Shown here in pieces: positions 49,214 through 57,561 of a stretch of DNA of 64,000 nucleotides. The position numbers and the translations under genes were made by a program. Origin of the DNA: Sphingomonas sp. ATCC 31555 (GTDB lineage Bacteria > Pseudomonadota > Alphaproteobacteria > Sphingomonadales > Sphingomonadaceae); assembly GCF_000282895.1 (NCBI RefSeq), contig NZ_ALBQ01000011.1, forward strand, positions 310,001 to 374,000, written 5' to 3'. The notes under the pieces are model-generated. The model saw only the letters and a program-made list of their open reading frames with translations, searched no databases and had not been told where the DNA came from. Each line of letters starts with the position of its first letter. Position 1 is the first letter of the stretch.

Positions 49214-50293
49214 TCAGGCGAACAGCTTCGCCCAGCCGCGCTTGGCGCGGTCCTTCCAGTGGCCGCGGTGATAGGCGTCGGACGCCAGCAGCGGCATCAC
49301 CGAACCGGCTTCCGCGAACACCATCTGCTCGATGCCGGTGTTCACCTTGCCCCAGCTGGCGGCTTCCTGCAGCGTCGAGGACGAGCAGGCGCCGTCGCGC
49401 ACGTCGGCGACGGTGATCTGCACCGCGTACTTGTGCACTTCCACATCCTCATGGCCGAGGATTTCGGCGCAGACGACGGTGTCCTGGATGAAGTTCTTCG
49501 GCACGCCGCCGCCGATCATCAGCAGGCCGGTGGTGCCCGCCTGGATCTTGATCTCGGTCAGCTCGCGGAAGTCCGCGACCGCGTCGATCATCAGGTACGG
49601 CTTGCCCGCCTTCATCTGGTCGACCTGGTGCTTGACGAGGCCGAAGCCCGCCGAGCTGTCGACGAATGCTGGGCAGAAGATCGGCACGTCATGCTCATAG
49701 GCGAGCTTGACCAGGCTGTTTTCCTTCTTGCCGTGCTCCGAGAGGTACTTGCCCATCTCGCGAATGAAGGCGCGGCTCGAATAGGCGCGCGGCTCCAGCT
49801 CGTTCGCGATCTTGTTGATCGTGAAGTCGCAGTCCTGGAGCTGCTCCTCGTCGATGTACGTGTCGTAGATGCGGTCGATATAGAGCGAGCGCAGCGTGTC
49901 GTCGTCGGGGATTTCGAGCGCCTGATAGTGCTTGTGGCCCAGGCCCTCGAAGAAATCCATGTCGACGATGGTCGCGCCGGTGGCGACGATCACGTCGACC
50001 ATGTTGTTGCGCACCAGCTCGGCATAAAGGTCCATGCAGCCGCCCGCCGAGGTCGAGCCCGCGATCACGAGGCAGACCGTGCAGTCCTTGTCGGCCAGCA
50101 TGTCGTTGTAGATCTTGGTCGCGCGGCCGAGGTCGCGGCTGGTGAAGCTCATGTCGCTCATCGCATCGACGATCGGACGCGCGTCGAAGCTCTTGATGTC
50201 GATGTGCTTGACCTGCTTCGAAAGCAGTTCGGACTTGCGGGTATCGTTGATCGGGGCGTTGGCCGCCGCGGTCTTGGTGAGGCTGTCGGTCAT
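49214..50293 (-). CDS. Deoxyhypusine synthase-like protein
   Basis: Member of the deoxyhypusine synthase family, 359 residues from the ATG at 50293. NAD-site glycines are seen in VCLVIAGSTSAGGCMDLYAE and TTGLLMIGGGVPKNFIQDTV; the catalytic-lysine region is conserved as QEAASWGKVNTG. Bacteria lack eIF5A, and bacterial homologues are thought to transfer aminobutyl groups to polyamines or act as homospermidine-synthase-like enzymes. Lying downstream of the type III decarboxylase on the same strand supports a polyamine role. Confidence 0.87.
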   Translation of the reverse strand: MTDSLTKTAAANAPINDTRKSELLSKQVKHIDIKSFDARPIVDAMSDMSFTSRDLGRATKIYNDMLADKDCTVCLVIAGSTSAGGCMDLYAELVRNNMVDVIVATGATIVDMDFFEGLGHKHYQALEIPDDDTLRSLYIDRIYDTYIDEEQLQDCDFTINKIANELEPRAYSSRAFIREMGKYLSEHGKKENSLVKLAYEHDVPIFCPAFVDSSAGFGLVKHQVDQMKAGKPYLMIDAVADFRELTEIKIQAGTTGLLMIGGGVPKNFIQDTVVCAEILGHEDVEVHKYAVQITVADVRDGACSSSTLQEAASWGKVNTGIEQMVFAEAGSVMPLLASDAYHRGHWKDRAKRGWAKLFA

Positions 50294-50351
50294 GGGAACT
50301 CCCATTTTCACATGGCCGCCGTCATTCAAAGGGGACGCGGAAACCCATCTC

Positions 50352-50470
50352 TGCTCCCCCTCCCACGTGCGGGAGGGGGCCGGGGGGTGGGAGCCCGCTC
50401 GCCACCGGCGATCCGGTGCGAGAATGTCGGGGGCCCACCCCCAGCCCCTCCCGCAAGCGGGAGGGGAGCA
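50352..50470. repeat. GC-rich double-hairpin intergenic repeat (copy 2)
   Basis: Outer arms TGCTCCCC and GGGGAGCA enclose two hairpins (CTCCCACGTGCGGGAG and CCCTCCCGCAAGCGGGAGGG) and inner arms GGGGGGTGGG and CCCACCCCC. Same build as the copy at 16834. It sits between the decarboxylase and the DHS-like gene. Confidence 0.8.
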
Positions 50471-50494
50471 TCTTCGTTCGCTACGAGTGCAGCG

Positions 50495-51721
50495 TTACAG
50501 CTTGACGACGTTCGAGGAAACCTCGACCGCTTCGTCTTCGCCGGTGTAGAGCGAAACCATCGGCTCGTCGTCGACGATCACCGTGTCGCCGGCGGGGAAG
50601 CCGTTGAAGCCGGTGCGCATCGCGGCACCATAGGCGCCGAGCATGCCGATCTCGATATAGTCGCCCGCCTGGATGTCGGCCGGCAGCTCGAACGGGCCCG
50701 CCATGCGATCCATGTCGTCGCAGGTGGGGCCGTAGAAGCTGAAGCCCATGTCCTTGGCGTTCGAATCCGGCTCGCGGAGGAGACGGACCGGGAAGCGCCA
50801 GCCGATATGCGCCGCATCGAACAGCGCGCCATAGGCACCGTCGTTGATGTACAGCTCGTCGCCGCGACGACGCTCGACGCGCACGATCAGCGAGCTGTAC
50901 TCGGCGCACAGCGCACGGCCCGGCTCGGCCCACAGCTCTGCCGAATAGGAAATCGGCAGGCTTTCGAAGGCGCGGTGGATCGTCGCGAAATAACGCTCGA
51001 GCGGCGGCGGCTCCATGCCGGGATAGCTGGACGGGAACCCGCCGCCGACATCGACGACATCGACCGTGACGCCCGCCTCGACGATGGCGGCGCGGGCGCG
51101 CTCCATCGCATTGGCATAGGCTTCCGGCGACATCGCCTGGCTGCCGACATGGAAGCAGATGCCCAGGGCATCCGCGACCTGGCGAACCGCGATCAGCAGG
51201 TCCTTGCTCTCGCCCGGGCCGACGCCGAACTTCGACGCGAGGCTCAGCTTCGAGTGATCCGACGAGACGCGGAGGCGTACGCACAGCGTGAGATCGGTGG
51301 CGCCCTTGGTGGCGCGGACGATCTTGTCCAGCTCTTCCATGCTGTCCAGGCTGAATACGCGAACGCCGTGCTCGAAATACGCCTCGGCGATGGCTTCCTC
51401 GGCTTTTACCGGGTGCATGAAGCAAAGCGTGGCTTCGGGCGCGACACCGGCGACGAGGCGAACCTCGGCGATCGATGCGACGTCGAAATGCGTGATTCCG
51501 CTCTCCCACAGGATCCGGATCAGATCCGGCGAGGGATTGGCCTTCACGGCATACATCGAACGACCCGGGAACTTCTCTGCGAAGAACCGGGCCGCACGCG
51601 ATGCTGCGTGCGGGCGGACGAGCGTTACCGGCTGGACCGGACGAAGCTTAGCGATATCGGCCACGCGGGTGGTGCCGACGAGGGTGGTCGCTAACCCCAG
51701 CGCGCGATGATGCTTGTGCAA
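50495..51721 (-). CDS. Type III PLP-dependent ornithine/lysine decarboxylase
   Basis: Eukaryotic-type (alanine-racemase-fold) decarboxylase of 408 residues making putrescine and/or cadaverine. PLP lysine in SMYAVKANPSPDLIRIL, glycine-rich VDVVDVGGGFPSSYPGM, AELWAEPGRALCAEYSSL, and the active-site Cys region YGPTCDDMDRM are intact. The TTG at 51721 was chosen: GGAGG lies nine bases upstream and the N-terminus LHKHHRALGLATT matches family starts. A structured leader covers that ribosome site. Ornithine versus lysine preference is unresolved. Confidence 0.9.
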   Translation of the reverse strand: MHKHHRALGLATTLVGTTRVADIAKLRPVQPVTLVRPHAASRAARFFAEKFPGRSMYAVKANPSPDLIRILWESGITHFDVASIAEVRLVAGVAPEATLCFMHPVKAEEAIAEAYFEHGVRVFSLDSMEELDKIVRATKGATDLTLCVRLRVSSDHSKLSLASKFGVGPGESKDLLIAVRQVADALGICFHVGSQAMSPEAYANAMERARAAIVEAGVTVDVVDVGGGFPSSYPGMEPPPLERYFATIHRAFESLPISYSAELWAEPGRALCAEYSSLIVRVERRRGDELYINDGAYGALFDAAHIGWRFPVRLLREPDSNAKDMGFSFYGPTCDDMDRMAGPFELPADIQAGDYIEIGMLGAYGAAMRTGFNGFPAGDTVIVDDEPMVSLYTGEDEAVEVSSNVVKL

Positions 51722-51726
51722 CTCAA

Positions 51727-51817
51727 GGGACCTCCAAATGCCGTGAGGCAAACATTGACGAAAAGCTGCCTTGCGGTTGGAAGTCCCATGGGGCAGCGGA
51801 GGAGCGCACATATGCGC
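51727..51817 (-). ncRNA. Structured leader RNA of the decarboxylase gene (speF-type candidate)
   Basis: On the minus strand a long hairpin pairs GGGACTTCCAA with TTGGAGGTCCC (one mismatch), and inside it CCG/CGG and AGGC/GCCT. The 3' arm contains the GGAGG ribosome site of the decarboxylase. A second stem GCGCA/TGCGC lies further upstream. A conserved RNA element named speF is known upstream of ornithine decarboxylase genes in alphaproteobacteria; this leader is in the right place, though I could not match its covariance model. Confidence 0.65.
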
Positions 51818-51875
51818 GTCGGTCCCCCGTGTAAAGTGATTCTGGGGTCCGTTTTTCTACGGCGAGGGATGCCCT

Positions 51876-52844
51876 GTGACGATTCTGCGACAGCCCACCC
51901 GCGCCGGGGTCCGCGACGCCGCCGCGAAGATGGCAGCGATCCTCCCGCCAACGCCTTTGCTGGTGCACGACGTGCGCGGCGTGCCCGTCGCGTTCAAGGC
52001 GGAAAGCCTGCAGCCGATCGGCGCCTTCAAGATCCGCGGTGCGTGGCACCGGCTGACCGCGCTGGACGAGCGGGTGCGCGACAAGGGGGTTGTCGCCTTC
52101 TCCTCAGGCAACCATGCGCAGGGCGTCGCCTGGGCGGCGAAGCGGCTGGGCATCCCCGCAGTGATCGTAATGCCGGCGGATGCGCCCCGCGTGAAGCTGG
52201 AGGCGACACTGGCGCTGGGCGCGGAAGTGGTGCGCTACGACCGCTCAACGGAGAGCCGCGAGAAGATCGCCGAGCAACTCGCTCATGCCCGGGGCGCGAC
52301 GCTGGTTCCCAGCTTCGACGACCCCTGGATCATTGAGGGCCAGGGCAGTGCCGGAATCGAGGCCGCCCGGCAGATGGCCGACGCAGGACTAGAAGCTCCC
52401 GCCAGGGTGCTGGTGCCTTGCGGCGGCGGCGGGTTGTCAGCCGGCATTTCGCTTGCGCTGCCCGAGGCGGAGATAGTGCCGGTTGAGCCGGAAGGTTGGG
52501 ACGACATGCGCCGAAGCCTGGAAGCGGGCTGGATCGAACCGGTGGCCGACAATCCGCCGGCAACGGCATGCGATTCCTTGCAGACGCAGCGAGTTTCTTC
52601 GCTTACATTCGACGTGCTCTCGCGGCGTGGGGCGATCGGCGTCGCGGTGAGCGAGGCCGATATTCGCGCGGCGCAACGCTGGGCTGCGGCCAAGCTGCGG
52701 CTGGTCGTCGAGCCTGGTGGCGCGGCGGGGTTGGCGGCGCTACTGCGCGGCAAGGTACAAATTGAACCCGGCCTGCTGGTGATCGTTTCCGGCGGCAATG
52801 TCGACAGGGAGGATTATGCGCGAACGCTCGCGGAAACGGAATGA
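51876..52844 (+). CDS. Threonine dehydratase / serine-threonine ammonia-lyase
   Basis: Fold-type II PLP enzyme of 322 residues without a C-terminal ACT domain, so a catabolic TdcB or serine-racemase-like form. PLP lysine in QPIGAFKIRGAWHRL, the substrate loop AFSSGNHAQGVAWAAKRLG, phosphate-binding LVPCGGGGLSAGI and the end VSGGNVDREDYA are present. GTG start at 51876 is used. It is divergent from the decarboxylase gene. Confidence 0.9.
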   Translation: MTILRQPTRAGVRDAAAKMAAILPPTPLLVHDVRGVPVAFKAESLQPIGAFKIRGAWHRLTALDERVRDKGVVAFSSGNHAQGVAWAAKRLGIPAVIVMPADAPRVKLEATLALGAEVVRYDRSTESREKIAEQLAHARGATLVPSFDDPWIIEGQGSAGIEAARQMADAGLEAPARVLVPCGGGGLSAGISLALPEAEIVPVEPEGWDDMRRSLEAGWIEPVADNPPATACDSLQTQRVSSLTFDVLSRRGAIGVAVSEADIRAAQRWAAAKLRLVVEPGGAAGLAALLRGKVQIEPGLLVIVSGGNVDREDYARTLAETE

Positions 52845-53022
52845 TGAGGGCAATGTTATCGGCGGAGCGATCGCACAGGCCGCCAGCGTCGGTACGCTCG
52901 CGCTTGGCCATTTCCTGTGGTTTGCGCTGCGCCTCGCATATCGCGGCGAACCGCGCCTGGCAGCGGCCGCCGCCTTTGTCTGTGTGGCGACGGGGGTAAC
53001 GCTGTGGGCGGTGGTGACCTGA
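52816..53022 (+). CDS. Small membrane protein overlapping threonine dehydratase
   Basis: A 68-residue product from the ATG at 52816, overlapping the previous gene by 29 bases in another frame. Basic start (MRERSRKRND), then two hydrophobic stretches (GTLALGHFLWFALRLAY and LAAAAAFVCVATGVTLWAVV). The long overlap and lack of a known family keep confidence low, though the sequence past the overlap is well formed. Confidence 0.5.
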   Translation: MRERSRKRNDEGNVIGGAIAQAASVGTLALGHFLWFALRLAYRGEPRLAAAAAFVCVATGVTLWAVVT

Positions 53023-53192
53023 ACAGCCTCTCCGCACTCTACCCGCTGATGATGAGCATCGCGGTGCTAGGTGTGCTGGCGCTCGCCTGGGGTGGCATGA
53101 CAGTGCTGCGGCGCGGCGACCGAAGACGCGGTGTGCTGATGCTGATCTGCGCCGCGGTGATCCTAGGGAATGCGTTGATCTGGACGGTATAG
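53004..53192 (+). CDS. Small two-helix membrane protein
   Basis: A 62-residue product starting with GTG at 53004 inside the preceding small gene (19-base overlap). Two hydrophobic helices (LMMSIAVLGVLALAWGGMTV and GVLMLICAAVILGNALIW) are split by RRGDRRR, a typical cytoplasmic loop. Together with the preceding gene it forms a pair of tiny membrane proteins. Function unknown. Confidence 0.6.
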   Translation: MGGGDLNSLSALYPLMMSIAVLGVLALAWGGMTVLRRGDRRRGVLMLICAAVILGNALIWTV

Positions 53193-53274
53193 CGGATACA
53201 ATTTGTTACCGTTTCGGCTTCGACTTGAATCGACATACTCGGTTAGGTTCGCCCCGAGTTGATGGGGTTATGCG

Positions 53275-54135
53275 ATGCGCATTCTTCTCGCGATATTGGT
53301 GTGCGTTCTGTTTGCGGCCAGGCCGGCACCAGCACAACAAGGCGCGGTTCCATCCGAGCACGCCTATGGCGCAGCGCCGGCACAGAAGCTGGACTTCTAT
53401 CCGCCCAGTCGTCTGGGAGCGGCAGCGCCGCCGCTGGTAATATTCGTGCACGGCGGCGGCTGGCGGCGCGGCAGCAAGCAGAATGCCACTGGCGCGTCGA
53501 AGATCGTCCATCTGCGCGACGCCGGCTACGCCTTCGCAACAATCGACTATCGTCTGATCCCGCAGGCGTTGATAGAGCAGCAGGCCGAAGACGTGGCGGC
53601 TGCGATCGATTGGCTCATCGACCATGCGGGAGATCTCGGCTTCGATCCGACCCGCGTGATCCTGATGGGGCACAGCGCGGGCGCGCACCTTTCCGCGCTG
53701 GTCGGCACCGATCCGCAGTATCTGCAGAAGGTGGGCTTTGCGCCCGATCGGTTGCGCGGCATCATCCTGCTCGATGGCGCCAGCTACGACGTGCCAGCGC
53801 AGTTGGCAGGGGCGGGGCGAGTCATGCGGCCGATTTACGTCCAAGCGTTCGGCAGCGATCCGGCGCGGCAACGGGCGCTCTCCCCGATCGCACATGTGGC
53901 TGCGCCCAATGCACCTTCCTTCCTGATCCTGCACGTCGATCGGGACGAAGGACAACGCCAGTCGGCGGCGCTGGCGAGCGCGCTGAAAGCCTCGGGCGTC
54001 AAAGTCACGTTGCAGGCGTTCGAAGGCCGCGGCTTGCGCGGCCATGTCGCGATAAACCGCCGGTTGGGCGAGGCGGACTATCCGGCCACCGTGGTGGTGG
54101 ACCGCTGGCTCAGCGCGACGCTCGCGTCACGCTGA
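53275..54135 (+). CDS. Exported alpha/beta hydrolase (HSL/carboxylesterase type)
   Basis: A 286-residue esterase with an N-terminal signal peptide (MRILLAILVCVLFAARPAPA, cleaved before QQG). The oxyanion motif VIFVHGGGWRRGS and the nucleophile elbow ILMGHSAGAHLSALVG are those of hormone-sensitive-lipase-like hydrolases; Asp and His are in LILHVDRDEGQ and GRGLRGHVAINRR. Substrate unknown. It converges with another hydrolase gene. Confidence 0.88.
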   Translation: MRILLAILVCVLFAARPAPAQQGAVPSEHAYGAAPAQKLDFYPPSRLGAAAPPLVIFVHGGGWRRGSKQNATGASKIVHLRDAGYAFATIDYRLIPQALIEQQAEDVAAAIDWLIDHAGDLGFDPTRVILMGHSAGAHLSALVGTDPQYLQKVGFAPDRLRGIILLDGASYDVPAQLAGAGRVMRPIYVQAFGSDPARQRALSPIAHVAAPNAPSFLILHVDRDEGQRQSAALASALKASGVKVTLQAFEGRGLRGHVAINRRLGEADYPATVVVDRWLSATLASR

Positions 54136-54147
54136 GCCCACGGATCC

Positions 54148-54804
54148 TCAGCGGATCGGGCAGTTCGGATCGAGCCGCATATCGAGATATCGATCGACCG
54201 ATCCCATGAGCTGATCCATCTCATGTTCGAAGAAATGGTTCGCGCCCGGGATGGTATCGTGGTGGATGGTGATGTGCTTCTGGGTGCGAAGCTTGTCGAC
54301 CAGCTTTTGTACGGCACCCGGGGTCACCACTTCGTCCTGCTCACCCTGTACAATGATGCCCGAGCTGGGGCAGGGGGCGAGGAAGGTGAAGTCGAACATG
54401 TTGGCCGGCGGAGCGATTGAAATGAAGCCGCGAATTTCCGGGCGGCGCATCAGCAGCTGCATGCCGATCCAAGCGCCGAAGCCGAAGCCGGCAACCCAGG
54501 TGGTCGATGCTTCCGGGTGGAAGCTCTGCACCCAATCGAGCGCGCTGGCCGCATCGGAAAGCTCGCCTATGCCGTTGTCGAAAGTGCCTTGGCTCTTGCC
54601 GACGCCGCGGAAGTTGAAGCGCAGCGTAGCGAAACCGCGGCGCTGGAAGGTCTTGTAGAGATCCTGGACGATGCGATTGTTCATCGTGCCGCCCGCATTC
54701 GGGTGCGGGTGGAGGATCATGGCGACCGGGGCGCGGGGGCGCGGCGCGGGGGCGAACCGCCCTTCAAGGCGGCCTTCGGGTCCGGGAAAGATGACTTCGG
54801 GCAA
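54148..54804 (-). CDS. Alpha/beta hydrolase family protein with altered nucleophile site
   Basis: A 218-residue protein of the small COG2945-type hydrolase family. HPHPNAGGTMNN (oxyanion region) and RFNFRGVGKSQG are typical, and a late Asp (QGEQDEVVTP) and His (IPGANHFFEHEMD) are present. The nucleophile elbow, however, reads WVAGFGFGAW: Gly108 stands where most hydrolases have Ser. The catalytic mode is therefore uncertain; it may be inactive as an esterase. It is divergent from the cysteine desulfurase run. Confidence 0.85.
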   Translation of the reverse strand: MPEVIFPGPEGRLEGRFAPAPRPRAPVAMILHPHPNAGGTMNNRIVQDLYKTFQRRGFATLRFNFRGVGKSQGTFDNGIGELSDAASALDWVQSFHPEASTTWVAGFGFGAWIGMQLLMRRPEIRGFISIAPPANMFDFTFLAPCPSSGIIVQGEQDEVVTPGAVQKLVDKLRTQKHITIHHDTIPGANHFFEHEMDQLMGSVDRYLDMRLDPNCPIR

Positions 54805-54874
54805 GGCAGTTCCTGTCGAAAGGGAATAGCGCTGTGGAGCGCTCGAACGTCGTCGCTATATAAGCAGGCCTGCA

Positions 54875-55972
54875 ATGGACGCAATTGGAACGGAATTGGC
54901 AACGCGTATCTATCTGGATCATGCGGCGACCACGCCGATCCTGCCCGTCGCGATCGCTGCGGCGGCGGAGGGGATGGCGCGCTGGGCGAATCCATCCTCG
55001 CCGCACGGCGATGGGCGCGCAGCCAAGGCGGCGCTGGAGGATGCGCGCCGCCGCATCGCCGCAGCCTATGGCTGGGCGCACGAGTGTGTGCTGACCAGCG
55101 GGGCAAGCGAATCGCTGGGCATCGCGCTCGGGCGCAGCGTTGCCGCCAGGCGGATCGTCACCGCAGTGGAGCATGACGCTGTGCTACGCCTTTCCGAAGG
55201 TGCCACGGTGCTGCCGGTCAACGCGAACGGCCACGTGGAGATGGACGCGCTAGCGCGCGCGCTGGACGGCGCAGGGCGTGCGCTGGTCTGCGTGCAATGG
55301 GCAAACAGTGAAACGGGCATCCGCCAGTCGATCGCGGCGATCGCAGGCGCGGTGCACGACGCGGGCGGGATCCTTCTCGTCGATGCGGCGCAGATGCCGG
55401 CGCATGCCGATGCCGAGGTGCTGCGCCACGCCGATCTGGTCGCAGTCTCTGCCCACAAGCGAGGCGGGCCGCCGGGGATCGGCGCGCTGCTGGTCCGCGA
55501 TTTTGGCGTGCTGCTTCCGACGGGCGGCCAGGAGAAGGGGTACCGGGCAGGCACGGAGAATCTGCCCGGCGCGCTCGGCTTTGCCGCGGCTGTGGAGGTG
55601 CCGGAGGATCTCGCACACATGGCGGCGCTGCGCGCACGGCTCGAGGCGGCAATCCTCGGCGAGGGCGGCGAAGTGGTGGGCGCCGCGAGCCCGCGTAGTC
55701 CGCTGATCGGTGCCTATCGCATGCCGGGGGTCTCTTCAGCCGCGCAGCTTATCCGCTTCGACCTGGCCGGCGTGGCGGTCTCGGCGGGGAGCGCCTGTTC
55801 CTCCGGCAGCATGCGGCCTAGCCATGTGCTGACGGCTATGGGATGGAGCGAGCCTGCGCTGCGCGAAGTCGTCCGCGTCAGCTTCGGCCGCGGCACGACC
55901 GAAGACGATGTAGATCGTTTCGCCGCGCTGTGGCGGCAGACCGCAGCAGACGCACGGACTCGCGCGGCATGA
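54875..55972 (+). CDS. Cysteine desulfurase family protein (first of two)
   Basis: PLP enzyme of 365 residues of the NifS/IscS type. It has YLDHAATTPILPVA, the PLP lysine in AVSAHKRGGPPGIGALLV and the catalytic Cys in SAGSACSSGSMRPSHVL. Compared with the second copy next to it, its sequence around the PLP lysine (HKRGGPPG) differs from the common HKIHGPKG, suggesting a specialised role. It overlaps the second copy by four bases. Confidence 0.88.
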   Translation: MDAIGTELATRIYLDHAATTPILPVAIAAAAEGMARWANPSSPHGDGRAAKAALEDARRRIAAAYGWAHECVLTSGASESLGIALGRSVAARRIVTAVEHDAVLRLSEGATVLPVNANGHVEMDALARALDGAGRALVCVQWANSETGIRQSIAAIAGAVHDAGGILLVDAAQMPAHADAEVLRHADLVAVSAHKRGGPPGIGALLVRDFGVLLPTGGQEKGYRAGTENLPGALGFAAAVEVPEDLAHMAALRARLEAAILGEGGEVVGAASPRSPLIGAYRMPGVSSAAQLIRFDLAGVAVSAGSACSSGSMRPSHVLTAMGWSEPALREVVRVSFGRGTTEDDVDRFAALWRQTAADARTRAA

Positions 55973-57063
55973 TCTACCTCGATTATCAGGCGACGACACC
56001 CCTCGCGCCCGAGGCGCTGGCAGCGATGTTACCCTGGCTGGAGCATCAGCACGCCAATCCGCATTCCCCCCACGCCCCCGGTCGCGCAGCCAAGGCAGCA
56101 GTGGATGTGGCGCGCGCGCGCATAGCGGCGCTGCTGCCGAAGCATGGGGTGACGGCGTTCACCAGCGGCGCGACCGAGGCGCTGAACTGGGCGATTCAGG
56201 GCACGAAGGGCGGCATTGTGACGCTGGCGACCGAACATGCCGCGGTGCTGGACACGGCTGCGGCCGAAGCGGCGTCGGGCCGGCCGGTAACGGTGTTGCC
56301 AGTCGGTGGCGACGGGCTGGTCGATCTGGAGGTCGCACGCCAAGCGATTGCGCCTGGCACGGGGCTGGTTGCCGCGATGCTGGTTAACAACGAAATCGGT
56401 GTGATTCAGCCGATTGCGGCGCTGGCGGAGATCGCCCATGCCGCCGGCGCGCTGTTCCTTTGCGATGCGGTGCAGGGCTTTGGCCGCGTGCCGATCCCCA
56501 ATACATGTGACCTGATCGCCATCTCCGCCCATAAGATACACGGTCCCAAGGGGATCGGCGCGTTGTGGTTGCGCGACGGCGTGGCGCTAGCGCCGCTGCT
56601 GCACGGCGGGGGGCAGGAGGTGCCCGGCCGATCGGGCACGCTCTCCCCTGCACTCTGCGCCGGCTTCGGGGCGGCGGCTAAGTTGGCGGTAACGCGGGAA
56701 CAGGCCGATGTCGCACATGTCGACCGGCTATTCGCGCTGGCACGCGCCGCATTTGCCGGCGCTGGCTGGCAACTTAACGGGTGCGAGCGACAGCGCTATC
56801 GCGGCAATATAAACGTTCGGCGCGAGGGCCTGGACGTTGCCCGCCTGATGGCCGATCTACGCGGCATCGCCTTTTCTGCAGGCTCGGCCTGTGCCAGCGG
56901 ATCGGGACGCTCCAGCCATGTCTTGCGAGGCATTGGGCTTTCCGATGCCGCCGCGCGTTCCAGTATCCGCATCGGCTTCGGCCGCATGACCAGCGAGGGG
57001 GAATTAATGACCGCGCTCGACCGACTGTTGGCCGCAGCCGATGCACAGCGGGTGCCGCTATGA
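55969..57063 (+). CDS. Cysteine desulfurase (second of two)
   Basis: NifS/IscS-type desulfurase of 364 residues: IYLDYQATTPLAPEALAAML, the PLP lysine in AISAHKIHGPKGIGALWL and the catalytic Cys in FSAGSACASGSGRSSHVL. It would supply sulfane sulfur for Fe-S clusters or tRNA thiolation. The ATG overlaps the first copy (ATGA) and its stop overlaps the ferredoxin start, so the three genes form one coupled operon. Confidence 0.92.
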   Translation: MIYLDYQATTPLAPEALAAMLPWLEHQHANPHSPHAPGRAAKAAVDVARARIAALLPKHGVTAFTSGATEALNWAIQGTKGGIVTLATEHAAVLDTAAAEAASGRPVTVLPVGGDGLVDLEVARQAIAPGTGLVAAMLVNNEIGVIQPIAALAEIAHAAGALFLCDAVQGFGRVPIPNTCDLIAISAHKIHGPKGIGALWLRDGVALAPLLHGGGQEVPGRSGTLSPALCAGFGAAAKLAVTREQADVAHVDRLFALARAAFAGAGWQLNGCERQRYRGNINVRREGLDVARLMADLRGIAFSAGSACASGSGRSSHVLRGIGLSDAAARSSIRIGFGRMTSEGELMTALDRLLAAADAQRVPL

Positions 57064-57392
57064 TCCGCGTTCGCTTCGAAGGGCCCGGCGGCCAAGTGCA
57101 GGATGTGGAGGCCCCCCCCGGTGCGCGGCTGCTGGAAGTGGCGCAGAATGCCGGTCAGCCGCTAGAAGGTACGTGCGAGGGGCAGATGGCCTGTTCGACC
57201 TGCCATGTTATCCTGCCCGCCGTCGATTTCAGCCGGCTTCCCGAAGCGAGCGAGGAGGAAGAAGATATGCTGGACCTCGCAATTGGGGCGGTGCGCACCA
57301 GCCGCCTCGCCTGCCAGATCGTACTGAACGACACGCTCGACGGGCTTACCGTACAAATTCCCTCCGCGCACCGCGACATGCAAGGTCGCTGA
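57060..57392 (+). CDS. fdx: [2Fe-2S] ferredoxin (adrenodoxin type)
   Basis: A 110-residue ferredoxin with the CX5CX2C ligand set in EGTCEGQMACSTCHVIL and the fourth Cys in RLACQIVLND, as in Isc-associated ferredoxins. EASEEEEDMLDLAIGA is the typical acidic partner-binding helix. Translationally coupled to the second desulfurase, it probably donates electrons in Fe-S assembly. Confidence 0.93.
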   Translation: MIRVRFEGPGGQVQDVEAPPGARLLEVAQNAGQPLEGTCEGQMACSTCHVILPAVDFSRLPEASEEEEDMLDLAIGAVRTSRLACQIVLNDTLDGLTVQIPSAHRDMQGR

Positions 57393-57411
57393 GGCGAGTC
57401 CGCCTCGATGA

Positions 57412-57561
57412 TCAGCCCTTGCGTGGTTCGCCCTCGCTGAGCTTGGCGAGCAGTGTCGCCATTTCCGTGGGCAGGCTGGTATCGTCGATATAGGCGTTGC
57501 GAAGCGCGGCAGCGACGCCGTCGCACGGGCGCGGCGCCTTCACGCGTTGAAGTGTTGCCAC
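57412..57561 (-). CDS. NepR-like small protein
   Basis: A 49-residue ORF with GTG at 57561 and AGAGG upstream. Its core VAAALRNAYIDDTSLPTEMA and ending TLLAKLSEG follow the NepR pattern (A-L-x-x-A-Y then P-x-x-x-x-x-LL-x-KL) seen in the NepR of this window, but with a three-residue shorter link between the helices. It may be a second anti-sigma factor. It converges with the ferredoxin gene and is divergent from glnE. Assignment rests on this short similarity alone. Confidence 0.45.
   Translation of the reverse strand: MATLQRVKAPRPCDGVAAALRNAYIDDTSLPTEMATLLAKLSEGEPRKG

Noticed and set aside
49088..51694. Very long plus-strand open frame opposite the decarboxylase and DHS-like genes
   Set aside because: It is the complement of two well-supported minus-strand genes and has the Arg/His-rich look of a high-GC antisense frame.
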